Origin: CAXBPY01 sp003455275 | Lineage (GTDB): Bacteria > Bacteroidota > Bacteroidia > Chitinophagales > UBA10324 | DNA length: 14,266 nt | Direction: 5' to 3' | Assembly: GCA_963977675.1 (NCBI GenBank) | Contig: CAXBPY010000066.1 | Location: 1-14,266, forward strand | Part shown: piece after piece, positions 7,034-13,247 of the stretch | Position numbering within the stretch: position 1 is the first letter of the stretch | Layout of the letters: each line of letters begins with the position of its first letter | Program-made: the position numbers and the translations under genes | Notes under the pieces: generated by a model | What the model was told of the DNA's origin: nothing | What the model saw: only the letters and a program-made list of their open reading frames with translations | The model's database searches: none

Positions 7034-8560
7034 TCAGTGCTTGAAATGCCGGGTTCCTGTAAAAACCATTGACATATTATGCAAGTCGCAATAATCAATG
7101 CTATCCTTATCTTTTACAGAACCCCCTGGTTGAATAACGGCAGTAATTCCTGCTTCATTTGCTATCTGCACGCAATCAGGAAACGGGAAAAATGCATCCG
7201 ACGCCATAACTGCATTTTGTAAATCGAAACCAAAATTCTTTGCTTTTGCAATTGCCTGCCTCAGTGCATCCACGCGCGAGGTTTGTCCGCATCCCATTCC
7301 AAGCAATTGTTTGTTGCGCGCTAGCACAATAGTATTTGACTTCAAATTTTTGCAAACCTTTGAAGCAAATTCCAAATCGCTTAATTGATTTTTCTCCGGA
7401 GATTTTTTGGTGACAGTTTTAAAATTCTCCGCCTTGTCTGTTACAGCATCTTGATCCTGCTCAATTACTCCATTCAATAAGCTTTTGAAATTTTTTCCTT
7501 CAGCAAGATTTTTTTTCTGAATCAAAATCATCCGGTTCTTTTTTGATTTCAGAATTTCAAGCGCGTCAGAATCATAACCAGGTGCAATTAAAATTTCCAG
7601 AAACAATTCATTCACAAGAGCTGCCGTTGCTGCATCAATTTTTCTGTTCGTAATAATCACTCCACCGAAGGCACTCACCGGATCGCCTGCCAGTGCTTTC
7701 TTCCATGCTTCCTTCAAATCATTATCGCTCGCCACACCACAGGCATTGGTGTGTTTTATCACTGCGAAAGTTGGTTCATCAAATTCGCGAATCAATTCCA
7801 TAGCCGCATCAACATCTACAAGGTTATTGTATGATAGTTCTTTTCCGTGGAGCTGTTCGAGAAGTTCATTCAACTCACCATAAAATACTCCATGCTGATG
7901 CGGATTTTCTCCATAGCGAAGCGTACGCGAGCTGTGAATACTTTTTTTGAAAACAGGCAAACAGGCAGTCTTATTGAAGTAATTGAAAATCGCTGCGTCA
8001 TAATTTGAAGTAACAGCAAAAGCTTTTGAAGCAAAATGTTGCCGTTCCGAAATTTCTGTTGCGCAATTATTTCTGTTAAGTGTTTCAAGAAGAGATGGGT
8101 AATCATTTCGCGATGCGCAGATCAATACATCGTTGAAATTTTTTGCCGCGGCACGAATGAGTGAGATTCCCCCGATATCAATCTTCTCAATAATCTCTTC
8201 TTCATCTTCACTCTTTGCCACTGTTTCTTCAAAAGGATACAAGTCCACGATCACGAGATCAATAGTTTCAATTTGATGTTGTGCCAGTTCCACCCAATCC
8301 ACTTCATTATTTCTTCTTGCCAATATTCCTCCGAAGATGTGCGGGTCAAGTGTTTTCACTCTTCCACCCAGAATAGCAGGAAAGCCGGTAATGCTTTCCA
8401 CTTTTATACAAGGAATATTCAATGAAGAAATAAAATCATAAGTGCCGCCGGTGGAAATGAGTTTCACCCCGCATTCGTGCAGCTTGCGAACAATGGGTTC
8501 AAGGTTGTCTTTATAGTAAACTGAAATGAGTGCTGACTTTATCTTAGTGAGTGGCGACAT
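7034..8560 (-). CDS. purH: Bifunctional AICAR transformylase / IMP cyclohydrolase
   Basis: Catalyses the last two steps of purine synthesis in the cytosol: formylation of AICAR with 10-formyl-THF, then ring closure of FAICAR to IMP. 508 residues, normal for PurH. The N-terminal MGS-like cyclohydrolase domain has ALISVYYKD, STGGT (36-40), GGRVKTLDPHI, DLYPFEET and IDIGGISLIRAAAKN. The C-terminal transformylase domain has LRYGENPHQ, the catalytic-type KHTNACGVA (Lys-His at about 269-270), DPVSAFGG, QTSRVDA, SDAFFPFPD and IQPGGSVKD, ending TGTRHFKH. An in-frame ATG at 8614 would add 18 residues (MKLHLRLFPKNR...) that are not family-like and lies upstream of the likely promoter, so the ATG at 8560 (MSPLTKIKSALIS) was chosen. 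It appears to be transcribed alone; no clear terminator was found after it. Confidence 0.97.
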   Translation of the reverse strand: MSPLTKIKSALISVYYKDNLEPIVRKLHECGVKLISTGGTYDFISSLNIPCIKVESITGFPAILGGRVKTLDPHIFGGILARRNNEVDWVELAQHQIETIDLVIVDLYPFEETVAKSEDEEEIIEKIDIGGISLIRAAAKNFNDVLICASRNDYPSLLETLNRNNCATEISERQHFASKAFAVTSNYDAAIFNYFNKTACLPVFKKSIHSSRTLRYGENPHQHGVFYGELNELLEQLHGKELSYNNLVDVDAAMELIREFDEPTFAVIKHTNACGVASDNDLKEAWKKALAGDPVSAFGGVIITNRKIDAATAALVNELFLEILIAPGYDSDALEILKSKKNRMILIQKKNLAEGKNFKSLLNGVIEQDQDAVTDKAENFKTVTKKSPEKNQLSDLEFASKVCKNLKSNTIVLARNKQLLGMGCGQTSRVDALRQAIAKAKNFGFDLQNAVMASDAFFPFPDCVQIANEAGITAVIQPGGSVKDKDSIDYCDLHNMSMVFTGTRHFKH

Positions 8561-8576
8561 AATTTTTTTTGGCTTG

Positions 8577-8592
8577 TCCCGATTTTTCGGGA
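8577..8592 (-). other. Small hairpin in the purH 5' leader
   Basis: Inverted repeat TCCCGA / TCGGGA around a 4-base loop (6-bp stem), between the predicted promoter and the purH ATG and followed on the minus strand by a T-rich stretch after about 8 bases. It could slow or attenuate transcription or be incidental. It does not match any purine riboswitch that I recognise. Confidence 0.35.
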
Positions 8593-8599
8593 AGAGCCG

Positions 8600-8607
8600 C
8601 AAATGTA
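8600..8607 (-). promoter_or_regulatory. Putative purH promoter, -7 element TACATTTG
   Basis: Minus-strand TACATTTG fits the Bacteroidota TAnnTTTG element and predicts a start site near 8593, about 33 bases before the ATG at 8560. The upstream in-frame ATG at 8614 would fall outside such a transcript, which decides the purH start. No TTG is visible at -33. Confidence 0.55.
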
Positions 8608-8710
8608 ATTTCATGAATCAGCGATGAAAGAGATGCAGGTGTGTTGTGAATAAATAATGAGGAAAGACGGAAGACCAGAGGCCGAAGGCGGAGGTTTATT
8701 TGCAGCGAAA

Positions 8711-9406
8711 ATGAATTTAAAGTATCAGCACATTTTCTTCGACCTGGATCATACGCTGTGGGATTTTGAAACCAACTCTTTTCATTCTCTTCAGGATTTA
8801 TTCAAAATGTTTTCGCTTGCTGATTTTGTCCCGGATGAAAAAACTTTTATTGACCGGTATCATTTTCATAATGACATTTACTGGGATCAATTCAGAAAGG
8901 GAGAGATTACACGAGAAGTTTTGCGGGCGGTTCGTTTCCGCACAACGCTGGCAGAGTTTGGAATCGTAAATGAAGAATTGGTAAAGCAGCTTTCTGTTTC
9001 ATATCTGGAAATCCTTCCTACAAAAACTTTCCTCTTTCACGATACAATTGATGTACTGGAATATCTGAAAAAAAAATATTCGCTGCACATTATCACCAAT
9101 GGATTTGAAGAAGTTCAGTTTAAAAAAATCCGCAACACCGATATTGAAAAATATTTCCACCACATCATTACATCCGAAGCAGCTGGTAGCCAGAAACCGG
9201 AAGCAGCAATTTTTAAATATGCCATGCAACTGACAAACGCCTCAGTGCTGAAAAGCATTTTTATTGGCGACAGCATTGAAGCCGACATCAACGGAGCAAA
9301 AGCTGTGGGGATGGATTATGCTTATTACAATCCGAAAAAAACTCCTCATGAAGAAAAGCTGATGAAGGAAATTTTTTCTCTCAGTGAGTTGAAAGAGTTT
9401 CTGTGA
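8711..9406 (+). CDS. HAD-superfamily hydrolase, YjjG-type noncanonical pyrimidine nucleotidase
   Basis: 231 residues, cytosolic. All four HAD motifs are present: FFDLDHTLWDFETN (nucleophile Asp11, acid/base Asp13), ITNG at 128-131 (motif II), a lysine at about 162 in SQKPEAAIF (motif III), and GDSIEADINGAKAVGM at 186-201 (motif IV). The helical insert after motif I (YHFHNDIYWDQFRKGEITRE) indicates a C1 cap, and DLDHTLWDFE is typical of the YjjG branch, which dephosphorylates nucleoside monophosphates including noncanonical pyrimidines. Substrate is inferred from this resemblance only. An ATG at 8657 would add 18 residues (MRKDGRPEAEGGG...) unlike the family; the later ATG gives the standard N-terminus. 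This is the only plus-strand gene, divergent from purH, and a terminator follows directly. Confidence 0.9.
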   Translation: MNLKYQHIFFDLDHTLWDFETNSFHSLQDLFKMFSLADFVPDEKTFIDRYHFHNDIYWDQFRKGEITREVLRAVRFRTTLAEFGIVNEELVKQLSVSYLEILPTKTFLFHDTIDVLEYLKKKYSLHIITNGFEEVQFKKIRNTDIEKYFHHIITSEAAGSQKPEAAIFKYAMQLTNASVLKSIFIGDSIEADINGAKAVGMDYAYYNPKKTPHEEKLMKEIFSLSELKEFL

Positions 9407-9410
9407 AACG

Positions 9411-9443
9411 AAAACAGCCCTCAGAAATCTGAAGGCTGTTTTT
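9411..9443 (+). terminator. Rho-independent terminator after the HAD nucleotidase gene, probably bidirectional
   Basis: Stem AAAACAGCC...GGCTGTTTT, extended inward by TCAGA/TCTGA past one mismatch, with a run of T after it. It starts 5 bases past the stop codon at 9406. The opposite strand reads GGCTGTTTTCGTTTC after the stem, so it may also end transcription of the convergent metallopeptidase gene. Confidence 0.85.
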
Positions 9444-9445
9444 AT

Positions 9446-9496
9446 TGTCACGCTGAGCTTGTCGAAGCGCTATCCTTCGACAAGCTCAGGATGACA
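9446..9496. repeat. REP-like palindromic repeat
   Basis: Imperfect inverted repeat between convergent genes: TGTCA, two mismatched bases, CTGAGCTTGTCGAAG, a 7-base loop, then CTTCGACAAGCTCAG and TGACA. The inner 15-bp stem is perfect and the outer 5 bp pair again beyond an internal loop. The half-site CTTCGACAAGCTCAGGATGACA-type is, to my knowledge, a widely dispersed intergenic repeat in many bacterial genomes including Bacteroidota. No transposase is nearby. Confidence 0.8.
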
Positions 9497-9507
9497 GCAT
9501 GAAGAAT

Positions 9508-10191
9508 TTAATTTCTCCTGTTCAACATACTGAGGTAGTAAAGCAGTGTTGCAATAGACGCTAACGCCGCAATCACATAAGTTGAGGCAGCCCACTTCAA
9601 ACCATTCGCGGCTTTGTCGTGAGTTTCCTTGCCCATAATGTTGGCGCGGTCTAACCATGCGAGGGCGCGGCGACTTGCATCAAACTCGACAGGCAATGTG
9701 ATTACACTGAACAGAGTAGTAACCGCAAAAAGGCAAACCCCAATTACAAGCAACATTGGGAATGCCTTGATCATAATTACACCAAGAAATAAAATCCACT
9801 GTACCCATTGTGAAGCAAAACTCACAGCCGGAACCATCGCGCTTCGCATGCTGAGCCAGGTGTAGGCTGTAGCGTGCTGTACCGCATGCCCGCATTCATG
9901 TGATGCAATTGCAGCAGCGGCTACACTTCTGCCATGATAAACATCTGTAGAAAGATTCACGGTTTTGTTCGCAGGATTGTAGTGATCGGTAAGCTGACCT
10001 TCCACGCAGGTGATTTGCACATCATTGATACCATAATCGCGGAGCATTTTTTCTGCAACTTCTTTTCCGCTCATTCCGCTTTCAATTGGAATTTGAGAAT
10101 ATTCAGCCATGCGGCGCTTGAGCATGCCGCCAACTATTAATCCAATTACTAAAAAAATGATTGAGAGAAAAATGAAACCGGGGTAATACAT
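9508..10191 (-). CDS. Membrane-bound neutral zinc metallopeptidase, YugP-type (peptidase_2 family)
   Basis: 227 residues, close to family length. An N-terminal helix at about 5-22 anchors the protein. The zinc site is HECGHAVQH (His98, Glu99, His102), an HExxH motif within ASHECGHAVQHA, and LPVEFDAS at about 166-173 probably supplies the third ligand (Glu169). Further hydrophobic helices lie near 125-145, 147-167 and 203-223. The early segment MSGKEVAEKMLRDYGINDVQI and DHYNPANKTVNLS are typical of the Zn_peptidase_2 family (Bacillus YugP). Substrate and pathway are unknown. It is convergent with the HAD gene, separated by a terminator and a REP-like palindrome, and has its own TAnnTTTG promoter. 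Confidence 0.93.
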   Translation of the reverse strand: MYYPGFIFLSIIFLVIGLIVGGMLKRRMAEYSQIPIESGMSGKEVAEKMLRDYGINDVQITCVEGQLTDHYNPANKTVNLSTDVYHGRSVAAAAIASHECGHAVQHATAYTWLSMRSAMVPAVSFASQWVQWILFLGVIMIKAFPMLLVIGVCLFAVTTLFSVITLPVEFDASRRALAWLDRANIMGKETHDKAANGLKWAASTYVIAALASIATLLYYLSMLNRRN

Positions 10192-10224
10192 GTTTGTTTA
10201 AATTTTTTTTTTGATTGTGCTCGG

Positions 10225-10232
10225 CAAATGTA
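10225..10232 (-). promoter_or_regulatory. Putative metallopeptidase promoter, -7 element TACATTTG
   Basis: Minus-strand TACATTTG, identical to the purH and anmK elements, predicting a start near 10218 and a leader of about 27 bases before the ATG at 10191. No TTG at -33 is obvious. The remaining sequence from 10233 to 10412 is AT-rich and holds nothing else that I recognise. Confidence 0.5.
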
Positions 10233-10412
10233 GTGCCTCAGAATTTCGACGATTATTTACTGACTTTATTGCATTCCTTAACGCTAAAGTTGTCAATATT
10301 ATTTTCAATCAGTCATTTTCCTTATTTGAAAATTGTTATTCTGTTTAGCTGTAAAAAAATGCGAATCATTAGGGGATAAAAAAAATTCATTTAGAACCTT
10401 GTGTGCATCCTG

Positions 10413-10757
10413 TTATTTTTTCATGAGTAAGTCAATCGTTGATTTCAAATCTTCTACTTCTATAATTAATTTATTGTAATGCTCATCGTGCAACTCGATC
10501 ACAACGCATTTTTTAGAATCAGATATATCGCAGAAAATAATACCATCTTTTACAAAATAAGTTCCGGCAGTTATCAGGCCGGGAATATTGGTGCCGGGTA
10601 ATCTTAACCCCCAAATCCAATTCATGTTTTCTTCATTTGGATAAACTTTTGAAATGTGCTCAACTGGGATAGTGATTTGACTTTTGAAAGCCCATAGTTT
10701 ATGAAGTCCCTGCACTTCAAAAACAAAATTGCCTTGTTCTTTTTTTACTGTTACCAT
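10413..10757 (-). CDS. Small conserved protein, possibly PH-like fold
   Basis: 114 residues, no signal peptide or membrane helix, so probably cytosolic. The order of segments (GLHKLWAFKSQITIPVEHI, then GLRLPGTNIPGLITAGTYF, then KKCVVIELHDEHYNKLIIEVED and a C-terminal helix) resembles small bacterial PH-domain proteins annotated as hypothetical: beta strands followed by one helix. I do not recognise a function and see no catalytic motif. It is monocistronic, with more than 170 bases on each side, and has a palindrome and a repeated 11-mer just upstream. The ATG at 10757 is the only good start. PH-like is a tentative fold call. Confidence 0.75.
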   Translation of the reverse strand: MVTVKKEQGNFVFEVQGLHKLWAFKSQITIPVEHISKVYPNEENMNWIWGLRLPGTNIPGLITAGTYFVKDGIIFCDISDSKKCVVIELHDEHYNKLIIEVEDLKSTIDLLMKK

Positions 10758-10778
10758 TTTATTTTTTGTTAAAGCGTT

Positions 10779-10816
10779 GTAAAATTTTACATCAATATCA
10801 AACAGAAATTTTACAT
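10779..10816 (-). promoter_or_regulatory. Palindrome and direct repeats before the small PH-like gene (possible operator)
   Basis: A perfect 12-bp palindrome GTAAAATTTTAC (10779-10790) overlaps the first of two identical 11-mers AAATTTTACAT (10782-10792 and 10806-10816), offset by 24 bases. It lies 22-59 bases upstream of the ATG, where an operator would sit. AT-richness makes chance occurrence possible. Confidence 0.35.
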
Positions 10817-10928
10817 TCTTTCCTGGTGTTGAACTGTTTTAAAAAAAAGATGATGTGTTAAATGATTAAAAGAATACTTCAATAGGAGTTGAGAGTTCTT
10901 TGATTGAAATTGTTTCGCAATACTACTA

Positions 10929-11756
10929 TCATTTCTTCACCACAATCTTTCTCTGAAAAATATCGCCATTGCAGGTCACCCGAAGAAAATATATTCCATC
11001 GGCAATATCAGAAAGATGAAGGGAAATTTTTTTCTGACCGAAAGATTTTGTTTCCAGAATTTTTTCTCCGAGAAGGTTTAGCACTTCAACCATTTCGGAC
11101 GAACATGAATTTGAAAACTCAAGTGAAAAATTTCCATCGCTTGGATTCGGAATTATTTCGAAAGAAAAATTATTATCAACAAAATTATACAATGATGAGG
11201 ATGGTTCTGCAATACACACTGCATTTAGCACCATTGTGTCATTTTCGCATCCATTGCAATCCGTCACAATCATAACAATATTAAAGCACCCAGTATCAAT
11301 GTAAATATGAATAGGATTTGCGAGAGAAGAGGATGCTGCATCGCCAAAATCCCATTGATAGGAGAGTTGACAGGTTGTTTGAGAACACGAAGAATTAAAG
11401 TCGACGATTGTAGGAACAATACCAAAAGAAGGCATCGCTATAAAGCAAGCCGAAGGATTACAATGTATTACCACAGTTTGTGTTATTGAAATAGTTCCAT
11501 TGATTGTAAGAGTCACATTGTAGGTTCCACAAGTTGTAAAATTTACTAAACCCGGATTTTGCTGATTCGAAGTTTGAGGTACCGCCCCTGCTCCAAAATT
11601 CCAACTCCAACTTGTGGGGGCGGGACTACCTGTATAACCTCCTATAAAAATTAAAGTGGCTGGTGCGCAAACCGGAGTTCCAGCGCCTGCAGCTGGAAAC
11701 CAATTGAAGTTGGGTGTTTGTGCAAATAATTTTTCAGAGAAGAAAAACGCTATCAA
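10929..11756 (-). CDS. Secreted protein with two PKD-like domains and a T9SS type A sorting domain; 5' end probably frameshifted
   Basis: About 275 residues in the open frame, which begins at a TTG in the middle of a signal peptide (IAFFFSEKLFAQ, likely cut after FAQ). Two PKD-like domains follow: about 14-110 (SWSWNFGAGAVP ... CGTYNVTLTI) and about 111-192 (YQWDFGDAASSS ... DTGCFNIVMIVTDCNGC). The last 80 or so residues are a Por-type sorting domain (FEIIPNPSDGNFSLEF, LLGEKILETK, DIADGIYFLRV, ending KIVVKK). The expected start, ATG at 11782, lies in another frame and stops after nine codons; one extra A in the run of seven at 11770-11776 would join it to this frame as MSKKNFLLFLIAFFF, a complete signal peptide. 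That points to a real or sequencing-derived single-base deletion. It lies behind the anmK terminator and has no recognised promoter. Confidence 0.85.
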   Translation of the reverse strand: MIAFFFSEKLFAQTPNFNWFPAAGAGTPVCAPATLIFIGGYTGSPAPTSWSWNFGAGAVPQTSNQQNPGLVNFTTCGTYNVTLTINGTISITQTVVIHCNPSACFIAMPSFGIVPTIVDFNSSCSQTTCQLSYQWDFGDAASSSLANPIHIYIDTGCFNIVMIVTDCNGCENDTMVLNAVCIAEPSSSLYNFVDNNFSFEIIPNPSDGNFSLEFSNSCSSEMVEVLNLLGEKILETKSFGQKKISLHLSDIADGIYFLRVTCNGDIFQRKIVVKK

Positions 11757-11875
11757 AAACAGCAGAAAATTTTTTTACTCATAAACTTCTTCTTGAATTT
11801 GAATTCGTAATCCTTCGGTTTCATAAGCAAAATATTTTCTTCCCGAAAGTTAAAGAAATGTTTTTGACTTTCTCG

Positions 11876-11915
11876 AAAATAAAAAAGGCGCCCCGAAAAA
11901 TATCGGGACGCCTTT
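11876..11915 (-). terminator. Rho-independent terminator after anmK
   Basis: A 13-bp stem with one C/A mismatch (11884-11896 with 11903-11915) around a 6-base loop; on the minus strand it is followed by TTTTTTATTTT. It lies about 55 bases beyond the anmK stop. Its plus-strand side also has a T-rich tail. The outer 22 bases match the terminator at 1732-1753 at 21 positions. Confidence 0.87.
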
Positions 11916-11948
11916 CATTTTTTATAGAGTTGGTATTACAGCCATGAG

Positions 11949-11969
11949 CCACTAACCACCAACCACTAA
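11949..11969. repeat. Three tandem 7-bp repeats just after the anmK stop codon
   Basis: Plus-strand CCACTAA, CCACCAA, CCACTAA lie back to back and abut the anmK stop codon (11970-11972). They fill the gap between gene and terminator. Function unknown. Confidence 0.75.
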
Positions 11970-13085
11970 CTAAACCGCCAACTTCTGCTTAGTGCCTTCG
12001 AAAACTTCGCCGCCACAGCTATCCATTGATGCTCCGGTAGAAGACGCAAGCACATTGACTTCGCCACGCACGCGCAGCACACCCATCAAGCCCATAATAA
12101 TTGCTTCCTTAAATTTTATTGTAGCTGCATCGGGCACCACTAACTGAACCGGTGAGTGTTCAATAATTCTTTCAATCAAAAATTTATTAAACGCTCCGCC
12201 GCCGGTTACCAGCATCTGGTGTCCGCCGTCTTTCGAAATGTTTTCATTTGTCATGGCGGTGTTCAGGTCTTTTCCAATTTGCATTGCAATATGTTCTACT
12301 GCAGTTGCGAGTTTATCTTCATTAGAGATTCTGTATTTGCGAAACATCGGCATAAAAACTTTTGTTACCCATCCGCCGCCGAGAGATTTCGGATAAATTT
12401 TTTCGTAATACCACTGTGTGTTCAGATCATTTAACAATTCCTGATGAACATTTCCTTCGCGTGCAATTCCGCCATCCTTATCCACTTCCAAATCCATTTC
12501 GGCCGCAAGCATATTAAGCACCATGTTGCAACCGCTTACATCCCAGCCGAGAACTCTTCCGTCATCAAGTTTCAAAGAGAGATTGGAAATACCACCGAGG
12601 TTCAGGCAGAATTTGAATCCACCATAAAGCAACTTGTCGCCGATCGGAGCTATAGGAGTTCCTTGTCCGTTAAGTGCAACATCAGTGGTTCTGAAATTGC
12701 AAACAACAGGAAGACCGGTTTCGGCGGCAATGGAAGCACCGTCGCCTATCTGGCTTGTCATCTGATTTTCGGGTTGGTGAAAAACCGTTTGACCGTGAGA
12801 GGCAATAAAGTCAATCTTTCCATCAAGGGCGCGCTCTTCAATAAACTTGCGGGCTGTTTCTCCAAGGAAGTGGCCGAAAAAAACATCTGTTTTCAGGTAT
12901 GTAACCGCATTTTGAAGCACCAGGCTTTGGAGGCGCAATTTCCATTTCTGCGGCATAGGAATACAATCTGCCACTTCGATTTTGTAAGTGAATGCACCGT
13001 TGTTTTCTTCAAACACACAGTAGGCAATGTCAACACCATCCATTGATGTTCCGGTCATCATGCTCAATACACGATATTGTTTCAT
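11970..13085 (-). CDS. anmK: Anhydro-N-acetylmuramic acid kinase
   Basis: Cytosolic kinase of cell-wall recycling that opens the 1,6-anhydro ring of anhydroMurNAc while phosphorylating it to MurNAc 6-phosphate. 371 residues, normal length. It has the ASKHA-type ATP motif MTGTSMDGVD (10-19), ASHGQTVFH (95-103), FRTTDVALNGQGTPIAP (131-147), LNLGGISN (161-168) and LVTGGGAFNKFLI (292-304). WDVSG at 181-185 stands where many homologues have FDTGPGN; its Asp182 is the probable catalytic base. The C-terminus (ATIKFKEAIIMGLMG) is also typical. The ATG at 13085 gives the standard MKQYRVLSMMTGTSMDG start. It has a good Bacteroidota promoter and its own terminator, so it is probably a single-gene unit. 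Confidence 0.96.
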   Translation of the reverse strand: MKQYRVLSMMTGTSMDGVDIAYCVFEENNGAFTYKIEVADCIPMPQKWKLRLQSLVLQNAVTYLKTDVFFGHFLGETARKFIEERALDGKIDFIASHGQTVFHQPENQMTSQIGDGASIAAETGLPVVCNFRTTDVALNGQGTPIAPIGDKLLYGGFKFCLNLGGISNLSLKLDDGRVLGWDVSGCNMVLNMLAAEMDLEVDKDGGIAREGNVHQELLNDLNTQWYYEKIYPKSLGGGWVTKVFMPMFRKYRISNEDKLATAVEHIAMQIGKDLNTAMTNENISKDGGHQMLVTGGGAFNKFLIERIIEHSPVQLVVPDAATIKFKEAIIMGLMGVLRVRGEVNVLASSTGASMDSCGGEVFEGTKQKLAV

Positions 13086-13176
13086 GGTAATAAGAATTTA
13101 TTTGAGTGTAAAAAAATGTTTATCGTATCAGGCTTTCGATAATCAGTAAAAGTTTCGGGTTGATATGAAAGCGGGT

Positions 13177-13207
13177 CAAATGTATAAGCACCCTATAGAG
13201 AGAGCAA
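13177..13207 (-). promoter_or_regulatory. Putative anmK promoter, TTG-N20-TACATTTG
   Basis: On the minus strand a TTG (13207-13205, within ATTTTG) is followed after 20 bases by TACATTTG (13184-13177), a full match to the Bacteroidota -33/-7 arrangement. The predicted start near 13170 gives a leader of about 85 bases. This is the best-formed housekeeping promoter in the window. Confidence 0.65.
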
Positions 13208-13247
13208 AATTTTATTTGTGAAAGGTAAAAAAATTACCAGCAGATTA

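Noticed and set aside
8657..8710. N-terminal extension of the HAD nucleotidase from an upstream ATG
   Set aside because: The 18 extra residues are Gly/Glu-rich and not family-like; the ATG at 8711 starts directly before the HAD motif I as in homologues.
11704..11717. A third ACCCAACTTC match on the minus strand, possible further ECF promoter
   Set aside because: It lies inside the coding sequence of the PKD/T9SS protein (Gln-Thr-Pro-Asn-Phe), lacks the TTCAA at the right offset and has no TCGT at the expected distance.
12444..13046. Long plus-strand open frame (200 codons) opposite anmK
   Set aside because: It is antisense to a clearly conserved anmK, has no family resemblance and its composition is that of a reversed coding strand.
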